The translations under genes were made by a program, and so were the position numbers. A DNA stretch of 11,387 nt, from contig JAAYZQ010000143.1 of the NCBI GenBank assembly GCA_012514775.1, positions 1-11,387 on the forward strand, given 5' to 3'. Positions 1 through 5,550 of the stretch are shown in pieces. Positions within the stretch are counted from its first letter, which is position 1; each line of letters opens with the position of its first letter. The DNA comes from Anaerolineaceae bacterium. Its GTDB lineage: Bacteria; Chloroflexota; Anaerolineae; JAAYZQ01. The notes under the pieces were generated by a model. It worked only from the letters and a program-made list of their open reading frames with translations, did no database searches and had not been told where the DNA came from.

Positions 1-938
1 GCGGCGTCCAGGGTGGCGATGTAGAGCTCGCCGGCGGCCGGCTCCCGTTCCCTGAGGTGGATGCCGCGCATCAGCGCCCGGCGCCGCGCGTCGGACAGTC
101 CGCCGGTGCCGTCGATGGGCTCCAGAAAGTATTCGCTGGCGACGATGGGATGATGGCGGCCGTACTTGCGCACCTGGTTGTCAAGGAACACCTTGTAGGC
201 CGGGTTCTCCTCGGTCACCTCCTCGGGCCCCACCAGGAACACCCGCTGCCGCCCGTCGCGGGCCGTCTCGCGTTCCAGCTCCTCTTTCTTGGTCCAAAGG
301 TAGTCGGTGGACAGTTTGACGGTGCCGATGTAGAGGGCGGTGGCGTTGTTGGCGGCGCGCATGGGGGTAAATACGGCCTCGACGTGGGCGCCGTCCTGAT
401 CTTGCGTCTCGTCGATGACAAGCAGGTGGTGGGCGGTCTGGCCGCGGGCCGTCGCCCTGGGGTGAGAGCTGATGAACACGACGGCCGCCTTGCCCAGGCA
501 GCGACGCAGAGGCCGCACCCGGCGCGTCCACCGCCCCGCGTTCCAGGGATTTTCCAGCCGCTCCTCCAGCCGCTCGACGCCCATGCCCAGCGCGTTGCCC
601 GTCGCCCCGTAGACCATGTTTCCCCCCACCCGCCTGTAGAGGTTCAAGAGATAAGCCAGGAGCTGTGCCACCGCCTCGTTCTTGCCCGACTGGCGCGGGA
701 AGATGAGCAAGAACTCCATGCCGCGCCGGTACAGGACGCTGTCGAGGATGGCGCGGAGGGGGGCGAGCTGGTAGCGGCGCAAGGGGATGCGGATCACGAG
801 CGTCGAGAAGAGCCCGAGATCGACCAGGACGCAGGCCAGCATGCGGATCCTGGCCTCGGTCGATTCGTGTGGCTCCTTTAACAGCTTGATCAAGCGCTCC
901 TTGGGCGTGAGGGCAGCGGGCCCCTTTGACTTGAACAT
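1..938 (-). CDS. Phage-type terminase large subunit (TerL), partial, runs off left edge
   Basis: TerL proteins are the ATP-driven motors and nucleases that package phage DNA. Only the first 312 residues are visible; the reading frame is open to base 1, so the C-terminal part is missing. In order one sees a candidate adenine-contact Gln57 (RRYQ), a Walker A motif PRQSGKN with Lys86, a Walker B motif LLVIDETQD with Asp176/Glu177, and a coupling-type YIGT motif at Gly205-Thr206. Just before the edge, YIATLDA places Asp311 where the first metal-binding Asp of the RNase H-like nuclease is expected. The start is ATG at 938, preceded by GGAGG (942-946) with a short 3-nt gap. Two other frames on this strand and one on the opposite strand are also long but give Arg/Pro/Gly-rich, motif-free translations. 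The gene is divergent from an Xre regulator and has its own promoter. Family assignment is firm from the motifs; whether the packaging module is intact cannot be seen. Confidence 0.85.
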   Translation of the reverse strand, partial: MFKSKGPAALTPKERLIKLLKEPHESTEARIRMLACVLVDLGLFSTLVIRIPLRRYQLAPLRAILDSVLYRRGMEFLLIFPRQSGKNEAVAQLLAYLLNLYRRVGGNMVYGATGNALGMGVERLEERLENPWNAGRWTRRVRPLRRCLGKAAVVFISSHPRATARGQTAHHLLVIDETQDQDGAHVEAVFTPMRAANNATALYIGTVKLSTDYLWTKKEELERETARDGRQRVFLVGPEEVTEENPAYKVFLDNQVRKYGRHHPIVASEYFLEPIDGTGGLSDARRRALMRGIHLREREPAAGELYIATLDA

Positions 939-983
939 TGTCCTCCATCTTTCAGAATTACGAATCGATTATTGGATACATAT

Positions 984-1012
984 ACTCTAACGGGGACTTT
1001 GCGCCCTGTCAA
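984..1012 (-). promoter_or_regulatory. Sigma70-type promoter for the terminase gene
   Basis: Reading the minus strand, a perfect -35 TTGACA (1012-1007) is followed by a 17-bp spacer and a -10 TAGAGT (989-984, four of six consensus positions). The predicted start would give a leader of about 40 nt before the ATG at 938. It faces away from the promoter of the Xre gene. Confidence 0.6.
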
Positions 1013-1030
1013 GGACGGATTGTGAGCCAT

Positions 1031-1048
1031 TCCGAATTTCGTATCGGA
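1031..1048. promoter_or_regulatory. Possible operator: short inverted repeat between divergent promoters
   Basis: TCCGA (1031-1035) and TCGGA (1044-1048) form 5-bp inverted arms around 8 bp. The site lies between the -35 boxes of the divergent terminase and Xre promoters. A dyad here is where an Xre-family regulator would be expected to bind. A second palindrome, AATCGATT, lies at 963-970 in the terminase leader. Both are short enough to occur by chance. Confidence 0.25.
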
Positions 1049-1069
1049 TCTGTCATCGGCGGGACGCTT

Positions 1070-1098
1070 TTGACTTGGCGCCCCTTTTGCGGTACAAT
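1070..1098 (+). promoter_or_regulatory. Sigma70-type promoter for the Xre regulator
   Basis: The -35 TTGACT (1070-1075) and -10 TACAAT (1093-1098) are separated by exactly 17 bp. Transcription would start near 1105, giving a leader of about 25 nt that holds GGAAAGGAG (1112-1120), nine bases before the ATG. Confidence 0.75.
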
Positions 1099-1129
1099 GG
1101 TCCCGAGGCGTGGAAAGGAGAGTGGACGC

Positions 1130-1549
1130 ATGACGGAACTGGGTCGATGGCTTCGCGAGCAGCTCAAAGAACGCGATCTGACGCAGAGCGAGACGGCGGT
1201 GTATGCCGGCGTGGGCCAGGCAACCCTCAGCGATATCATCAACAAAGGCCACGTACCCAAGGTCGAGACGCTGTTCCGCCTGGCGGACTTTTTTCACGCT
1301 TCTCGCGAACAGGTGCTGCGCGCCGCCGGCCATCTGCCACCCCTGGGCGCGTCCAACGACAGCGCCGAGGAGGATGACGTCGCCTGGATGCAGTCCAACG
1401 ACCTGGTGCGCGCGCTGCTCCGCGAGTTTCGCCGCCTGCCCGACGAATGGAAGCCCATCGCCGTCGAGCAGGTGGCCGTCTTTCGTCGCCTGGCCGAGAT
1501 GGGCTCCCCAACGCCGGGAGCCAGGGCCAGGGACGAGGAGAGCCCCTAG
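1130..1549 (+). CDS. Xre-family helix-turn-helix regulator
   Basis: This 139-residue cytoplasmic protein starts with a Cro/C1-type HTH domain, roughly residues 5-60. The pattern is typical: LKERDLTQSETAVYAGV, then the recognition stretch QATLSDIINKGHVPKVETLFRLADFF. The C-terminal half is charged and probably helical (residues 80-125, with RALLREFRRLPDEWKPIAVEQ), perhaps for oligomerisation; its tail is low-complexity and acidic. The ATG at 1130 is chosen because GGAAAGGAG sits nine bases upstream and a consensus promoter lies just before it; the frame is open further upstream but would include the promoter. The head-to-head arrangement with a terminase gene suggests a phage or island regulator that may control both promoters. 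It is not obviously a full-length CI repressor because no LexA-like protease domain is present. Confidence 0.85.
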   Translation: MTELGRWLREQLKERDLTQSETAVYAGVGQATLSDIINKGHVPKVETLFRLADFFHASREQVLRAAGHLPPLGASNDSAEEDDVAWMQSNDLVRALLREFRRLPDEWKPIAVEQVAVFRRLAEMGSPTPGARARDEESP

Positions 1550-1602
1550 ACATAGCACGTCTCCGCTCCCCATGGGCGTGAGCCGGGTTGGACGGCCATT
1601 GC

Positions 1603-1631
1603 TTGACTTTGGCCATGTCCCGTGGTATGAT
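1603..1631 (+). promoter_or_regulatory. Sigma70-type promoter for the peptide-DHH-SulP operon
   Basis: TTGACT (1603-1608), a 17-bp spacer, then TATGAT (1626-1631). The predicted start near 1638 is about 25 nt before the GTG start of the small membrane peptide. No other promoter of this quality is seen before the DHH or SulP genes, so the three are probably co-transcribed. Confidence 0.7.
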
Positions 1632-1662
1632 CCGGGCCACCAATCTGCCGCGAGGAGGGCTG

Positions 1663-1770
1663 GTGATTCGCTCACTGTATCGCGCGCCCGATGTCACCCT
1701 AACCTTGTTGGCCCTGCTACTCCTGCCCGCGGGCATGATCCTGTGGCTGCGCCGCCGGGCGTGGATGTAG
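1663..1770 (+). CDS. Small single-span membrane peptide (35 aa), function unknown
   Basis: This short frame begins with GTG at 1663, four bases after GGAGG (1654-1658), and directly follows a consensus promoter. The product is 35 residues: a short polar N-terminus (VIRSLYRAPDVT), a hydrophobic run LTLLALLLLPAGMILWL of about 17 residues, and a basic end RRRAWM. That is the layout of a one-span membrane peptide with a positively charged, probably cytoplasmic, C-terminus. The stop is 29 bases before the DHH start and there is no terminator between, so it looks like the leader gene of the operon. I do not recognise a family. The frame could be extended upstream to an ATG at 1588, but that would start ahead of the promoter. 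Translation is supported by the ribosome site and topology only. Confidence 0.5.
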   Translation: MIRSLYRAPDVTLTLLALLLLPAGMILWLRRRAWM

Positions 1771-1799
1771 GGCGGCTTGTGAGAGAGGAGTCTCGTTTG

Positions 1800-2834
1800 A
1801 TGCCGGCACGTCTTGACGACCTCGCCCGCAGCCTGGAAGGCGTCCAACGGCTGCTCATCCTGCCCCACAACGATCCCGATCCCGACGCCATCGCCAGCGC
1901 CCTGGCGCTGCGGACCCTCCTCAAGTCTCCCTGGCCGGCCTACGAGGGCAGGAGCCTCGACGTCGAAGCCGACCTGGTCTACCGCGGCATCATCGGGCGC
2001 GCGGAAAACAAGGCCCTGGTGCGCTACCTTGGCCGGCCGCTGCGCCGCCTGCTGGCTGCCGAGCTGCGCCAGGACGTGCCCATCGCCCTGGTGGACACCC
2101 AGCCCGGCACGGGCAACAATGCCCTGCTGCCAGGCCAGCTCCCCATCGTCGTCTTCGATCACCATCCGCTGCGCCCGGGCAGTGCCGAGGTTGCCTTTGC
2201 CGAGGTGCGCCCCGACATCGGCGCCACGTCGACCATCCTCGCCGGTTATCTGCTGGCCGCCGGCATCGAGCCCGAGCCGCCGCTGGCCACGGCGCTGTAC
2301 TATGGCATCAAGAGCGACACGTTGGGCCTGATGCGCGAGGCAGGCCCCGAGGACATGGCAGTCTACCACCAGTTGCAGGGGCTGGTCGACCTGGAAGCCC
2401 TGGCCGAGATCGAGAACGCGCAGGTGCCCAACGACTATTTCAAGCGCCTGGACGCCGCGCTGCATACCGCCCGCGTCTACGATGGCGTGATCCTGTCCTA
2501 CATCGGCGCCATGTCGCGGCCCGACCTGGCGGCCGAGCTGGCCGACCTCCTGCTAAGGCTCCAGGGCACGAAATGGGCGGTGGTCATGGGAGTCTACAGG
2601 GACGAGCTCATCGTCTCCATCCGTGCCCGCAACCCCGTGGGGGGCGCCGGCCGCCTGGTGCAATCCATCGTGGGCGAGGCCGGCACCGCCGGGGGCCACG
2701 GCACGATGGCCGCCGGGCACCTGCCCCTGGGCACCCGCGACCCCGAGGAGTTGTCGCGAGAGCTCAGCCAGCAGGTTCTCTTTGACCTGGGCGTGCGCGC
2801 CGAGGGCAAGCCGCTGCTGGACGGTTCTGAATGA
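1800..2834 (+). CDS. DHH/DHHA1 phosphoesterase, NrnA-like (nanoRNase / pAp phosphatase type)
   Basis: The 344-residue protein has the two-domain DHH-DHHA1 architecture of Mn-dependent phosphoesterases that cleave short oligoribonucleotides, pAp or linear cyclic-dinucleotide products in the cytoplasm. Visible metal-site motifs are HNDPDPDAI (residues 23-31), VDT with Asp99, the signature DHH at 120-122, and Asp173 in GIKSDT. The C-terminal substrate-binding domain shows GGHGTMAAG (GGH at 298-300). Length matches NrnA-type enzymes (about 310-345) and excludes RecJ, which is much longer; no CBS or membrane/GGDEF part is present, so it is not GdpP. The ATG at 1800 is chosen because GGAG (1787-1790) lies nine bases upstream and the protein begins sensibly there. 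It is downstream of the small membrane peptide and only 10 bases before the SulP gene. Exact substrate cannot be told from sequence; pAp hydrolysis would fit the transporter next to it. Confidence 0.88.
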   Translation: MPARLDDLARSLEGVQRLLILPHNDPDPDAIASALALRTLLKSPWPAYEGRSLDVEADLVYRGIIGRAENKALVRYLGRPLRRLLAAELRQDVPIALVDTQPGTGNNALLPGQLPIVVFDHHPLRPGSAEVAFAEVRPDIGATSTILAGYLLAAGIEPEPPLATALYYGIKSDTLGLMREAGPEDMAVYHQLQGLVDLEALAEIENAQVPNDYFKRLDAALHTARVYDGVILSYIGAMSRPDLAAELADLLLRLQGTKWAVVMGVYRDELIVSIRARNPVGGAGRLVQSIVGEAGTAGGHGTMAAGHLPLGTRDPEELSRELSQQVLFDLGVRAEGKPLLDGSE

Positions 2835-2844
2835 CGCGCAGGCA

Positions 2845-5151
2845 ATGAGCCCGTTGAGAAGCTTTGAGGCCATCGCCGCCAGGCTGCGCGGCGGCGCCCG
2901 GCCCGGTCGCCTGCTGCCCGGCCTGGTGGCAGGATCGGTGGCGGGGGTGCTGGTCATCATGGCCCAGACCTCGTTTGCGGTCCTGATCTTTGCCGGCGAC
3001 CTGGCCCCCTACGTCTCCTACGGCCTCGGCCTCACCTTCCTGGCCGCGGCCGTCATGAACCTCGTCGTCGCCTTTGGCAGCTCACTGCCCGGCGCCGTGG
3101 CCAACCCCCAGGACGGACCGGCGGCCATCCTCGCCGCGTCGGCCGCGGCCATGGCGGGCAGCCTGCCCGCCGGGTCCACGGGGCAGGAGCTGCTGGCAAC
3201 GGTCCTGGCCACCATTGCCCTCATGTCGCTGGTGGCCGGCGCCTTCTTTTTCCTCCTCGGCTGGTTCCGGCAGGGAGGGCTGGTGCGCTACGTGCCCTAT
3301 CCCGTGGTCGGCGGCTTCCTGGCGGGCATCGGCTGGCTGCTGGTCCAGGGCAGCTTTGGCGTCATGGCCGGCGCTCCCCTCACCCTGGCCAACGTCCCCG
3401 CCCTGCTGCGGCCCGATCTCCTGGTTCGCTGGCTGCCGGGCCTGGGGATTGCCCTGGTCACGCTCCTGGTCCTGCGCCGCTGGAGCCACTTTCTCATCCT
3501 GCCGGGCCTGGTGCTGGGGGCCGTGGCCCTCTTTTACGTCGTCGTGTGGGTTACCGGCGTGCCCATCTCGGCGCTCTGGGCGCCCGGCGCGGCGGGCCAG
3601 GGCGGCGGGCAGGGCTGGCTCCTGGGGCCCTTTCCCCCGGGCGGGCTGTGGCAGCCGCTGACCCCCGGGCTGCTGCGCCAGGCCCACTGGCCGTCAGTCC
3701 TGGCCCAGGCGGGCAGCACGGGCACCATCCTCGTCATCAGCGTCGTTTCGCTGCTCCTCAATGCCAGCAGCCTGGAGCTGCTGGCCCGGCGCGACGTGGA
3801 CCTGAACCGCGAACTAAAGGCCGCCGGGGCCGCCAACCTCCTGGCCGGCCTGGGCGGCGGAGGTCCCGTCGGCTTTCAGACGCTGAGCATCTCCAGCCTG
3901 AGCTATCTCATGGGCGCTCCCAGCCGGCTGGTCAGCCTGGTGGCCGCCGCCCTGTGCGGCGCCATGCTCCTCGTGGGGCCTTCGCTCCTCAGCTACGTGC
4001 CCCGCGTGGTGCCCGGCGGCCTGACCCTGTTCCTGGGGCTGGCCTTCCTCGTCGAATGGCTCTACGACGCCTGGCCGCGGCTCTCGCGCCTCGACTATGC
4101 CATCGTCGTCCTCATCCTGATCGTCACCATGACCCTGGGCGTCCTGGAAGGCGTGGCTCTGGGGCTGGCCCTGGCGGTGTTCCTGTTCGTCCTGGAGTAT
4201 AGCCGGGTGGGCGCCGTGCGCCGCGCCCTGTCGGCCAGCGCCCTGCGCAGCAACGTCGACCGGCCCCTCCTCCACGACCGCCTCTTGCGCGAGAAGGGCG
4301 ACTGGCTCTTTGTCCTGGAGTTGCAAGGTTACCTCTTTTTTGGCACGGCCCACAGCCTGCTGCAGCGGGTGCGCGACCGCCTCGCCGACGCGCACCGGCC
4401 CGCGCCACGTTATGTCCTGTTGGATTTCAGGCGCGTCAGCGGCATGGACGTGTCGGCGGTGCTCAGCTTTGCGCGGATGGCGCAGTTGGCCCGGTCGCGG
4501 AACCTGACCCTGGTCCTTACCGACCTCTCCCCCGGCCTGCAGCGCCAGTTGGAGCCCGAGCTGCCCCAGGAAGACGCCCCCGACGAGGGCCCGGGTTCCT
4601 GGCGCGTCTTTCCAGACCTCGATCACGGGCTGGAATGGTGCGAGGACCAGCTCCTCGCCCGCTTCCAGGCGGCGGAGCCGGTGCCCTCCTTTGCAGGTGG
4701 GGCACAGGGCAAGGGCGCGACGTGGTTCGACGAGGCCGGGGGCGGCCGCCAACCGGAGATCATGCGCCGGGTGGTGGACTACATGGAGCAGCTATCTCTG
4801 GAGGCGGGCCAGGTGCTCATCCGCCAGGGGGAACCGACAAAGGGCCTCTATTTCATCCAGGAGGGGCAGGTCACGATTCGACTCGAGGGGGAGGGGGGAG
4901 ATTCCATGCGCCTACGCACCCGGGGGCCGGGCACCGTCGTCGGCGAGGTCGGGCTGTACCTCGGTGTCCCTGCCACGGCCAGCGTCGTCGTCGAGGGGGC
5001 GTGCACCGTCTACCGCCTCTCGGCCGAGGACCTGTCCCGCATGGAAGCCCAGGCCCCCGAGCTGGCAACCGCCTTTCACCGCGCCATGGCCAGCCACCTC
5101 AGCGACCGCCTGGCCAGCACCACCGCCATCGTCCAGGCCCTCATGGACTGA
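2845..5151 (+). CDS. SulP/SLC26-family anion transporter with STAS and cyclic-nucleotide-binding domains
   Basis: This 768-residue inner-membrane protein has three parts. Residues about 20-450 form the SulP transport domain: many hydrophobic spans starting GLVAGSVAGVLVIMAQTSF, and the loop AVANPQDGPAAILAA that resembles the substrate-site region of the family. Residues about 486-610 form a cytoplasmic STAS domain (DWLFVLELQGYLFFGTAH, then YVLLDFRRVSGMDVSAV). Residues about 640-755 form a Crp-like cNMP-binding fold (IRQGEPTKGLYFIQEGQV, GTVVGEVGLYLG). In the phosphate-binding cassette GEVGLYLGVPATASVV (from Gly700) the usual PR(S/T)A arginine is Ala710, so cAMP or cGMP binding is doubtful. The ATG at 2845 is 10 bases after the DHH stop with only a weak AGG before it, suggesting translational coupling; an ATG at 2831 overlapping that stop is in the wrong frame. 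Substrate (sulfate, bicarbonate, dicarboxylate or amino acid) is not determined by sequence. Confidence 0.88.
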   Translation: MSPLRSFEAIAARLRGGARPGRLLPGLVAGSVAGVLVIMAQTSFAVLIFAGDLAPYVSYGLGLTFLAAAVMNLVVAFGSSLPGAVANPQDGPAAILAASAAAMAGSLPAGSTGQELLATVLATIALMSLVAGAFFFLLGWFRQGGLVRYVPYPVVGGFLAGIGWLLVQGSFGVMAGAPLTLANVPALLRPDLLVRWLPGLGIALVTLLVLRRWSHFLILPGLVLGAVALFYVVVWVTGVPISALWAPGAAGQGGGQGWLLGPFPPGGLWQPLTPGLLRQAHWPSVLAQAGSTGTILVISVVSLLLNASSLELLARRDVDLNRELKAAGAANLLAGLGGGGPVGFQTLSISSLSYLMGAPSRLVSLVAAALCGAMLLVGPSLLSYVPRVVPGGLTLFLGLAFLVEWLYDAWPRLSRLDYAIVVLILIVTMTLGVLEGVALGLALAVFLFVLEYSRVGAVRRALSASALRSNVDRPLLHDRLLREKGDWLFVLELQGYLFFGTAHSLLQRVRDRLADAHRPAPRYVLLDFRRVSGMDVSAVLSFARMAQLARSRNLTLVLTDLSPGLQRQLEPELPQEDAPDEGPGSWRVFPDLDHGLEWCEDQLLARFQAAEPVPSFAGGAQGKGATWFDEAGGGRQPEIMRRVVDYMEQLSLEAGQVLIRQGEPTKGLYFIQEGQVTIRLEGEGGDSMRLRTRGPGTVVGEVGLYLGVPATASVVVEGACTVYRLSAEDLSRMEAQAPELATAFHRAMASHLSDRLASTTAIVQALMD

Positions 5152-5197
5152 GAGCGACCTCTCCCCCGGCCTCCTGACGCTCCCGACGCCGGACCAT

Positions 5198-5255
5198 TCC
5201 CGACACCGTCCGTCGTTCCCGACGCCGGACCGCCGGGACGGTGCGGGACAGGTGC
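5198..5255 (+). repeat. 58-bp direct repeat, copy A
   Basis: Starts TCCCGACACCGTCCG and ends GGGACAGGTGC. It matches copy B (5435-5492) at 56 of 58 positions; the differences are T/C at 5213/5450 and C/T at 5233/5470. The unit is itself an imperfect hairpin, because ACACCGTCC near its start pairs with GGGACGGTG near its end. Confidence 0.85.
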
Positions 5256-5277
5256 GCGCTTGTCCCCCTGGCGCTGC

Positions 5278-5336
5278 CCTCCTGACGCTGTCGCGCAGGA
5301 CAAGCGCGGGCAAGTGTGCGCGACAGCGTCAGGAGG
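5278..5336. repeat. Perfect inverted repeat, 20-bp arms, 19-nt loop
   Basis: The left arm 5278-5297 (CCTCCTGACGCTG...) is exactly complementary to the right arm 5317-5336 (...CAGCGTCAGGAGG) without a mismatch. It would form a very stable hairpin in RNA or a cruciform in DNA. No T tract follows, so it is not a classical intrinsic terminator, although it could protect or end the SulP transcript. Two smaller hairpins follow: GGACGGTG/CACCGTCC (5335-5342 with 5352-5359) and CCCTGGC/GCCAGGG (5366-5372 with 5380-5386). Confidence 0.85.
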
Positions 5337-5434
5337 ACGGTGCGTCCGCCACACCGTCCCACTTGCCCTGGCGGGCAGTGCCAGGGTGCGTCGGGTGCAG
5401 GGGGACAGGTGCGATCGGGCCCGTTGGGTCCTCC

Positions 5435-5492
5435 TCCCGACACCGTCCGCCGTTCCCGACGCCGGACCGTCGGGACGGTGCGGGACAGGTGC
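5435..5492 (+). repeat. 58-bp direct repeat, copy B
   Basis: Second copy of the 5198-5255 unit, displaced by 237 bp with two substitutions. In this copy an internal 6-bp stem CCCGAC (5456-5461) with GTCGGG (5469-5474) is perfect; copy A breaks it at 5233 but instead has GTCG/CGAC (5212-5215 with 5220-5223) intact. Confidence 0.85.
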
Positions 5493-5517
5493 CTACAAGG
5501 GGAGGGGAGTCTCTGCT

Positions 5518-5542
5518 CCCCCTTCCCGTGTCGGGAAGGGGG
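5518..5542. terminator. Strong hairpin just after the kinase stop, terminator-like but without T tract
   Basis: CCCCCTTCCCG (5518-5528) pairs perfectly with CGGGAAGGGGG (5532-5542) across a 3-nt loop. It lies eight bases beyond the stop codon of the minus-strand kinase and downstream of the plus-strand SulP gene. Its place between convergent genes suggests bidirectional transcript termination or 3'-end protection. A T tract is absent on both sides, so intrinsic termination is uncertain. Confidence 0.5.
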
Positions 5543-5550
5543 CCGGGGGG

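Larger units (their letters stand above)
5152..5550. repeat. Intergenic repeat block (about 400 bp), no gene
   Basis: Between the convergent SulP and kinase genes lies sequence made almost wholly of interleaved repeats. The word TCCCGACGCCGGACC occurs at 5181, 5218 and 5455; GGACAGGTGC occurs at 5246, 5403 and 5483; CCTCCTGACGCT occurs at 5170 and 5278. TGTCCCCCTG (5261-5270) is the exact reverse complement of 5398-5407, bracketing a central palindrome. The organisation is roughly symmetrical: outer 58-bp direct copies, inner 10-bp inverted copies, and a long palindrome between them. This looks like an intergenic palindromic or MITE-like element rather than coding DNA; short open frames here are repeat-derived. 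Whether it recurs in the genome cannot be judged from one window. Confidence 0.7.

Noticed and set aside
57..881. A 274-codon plus-strand frame at the left edge
   Set aside because: It lies opposite the terminase frame, which shows Walker A, Walker B and coupling motifs; the plus-strand product has none.
181..948. A 255-codon minus-strand frame starting ATG at 948
   Set aside because: It is shifted relative to the terminase frame that starts at 938 and reads as Arg/Pro/Gly/His-rich sequence without motifs.
1239..2465. A 408-codon minus-strand frame opposite the Xre and DHH genes
   Set aside because: It spans two promoters and two genes with clear motifs on the other strand, and has no recognisable domain.
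3814..4752. A 312-codon minus-strand frame inside the SulP gene
   Set aside because: It is an antisense shadow with a low-complexity composition; the plus-strand SulP-STAS reading is unambiguous.
5152..5550. CRISPR array
   Set aside because: The repeats are unevenly spaced, partly inverted and differ in length; there are no regular spacers and no cas genes.
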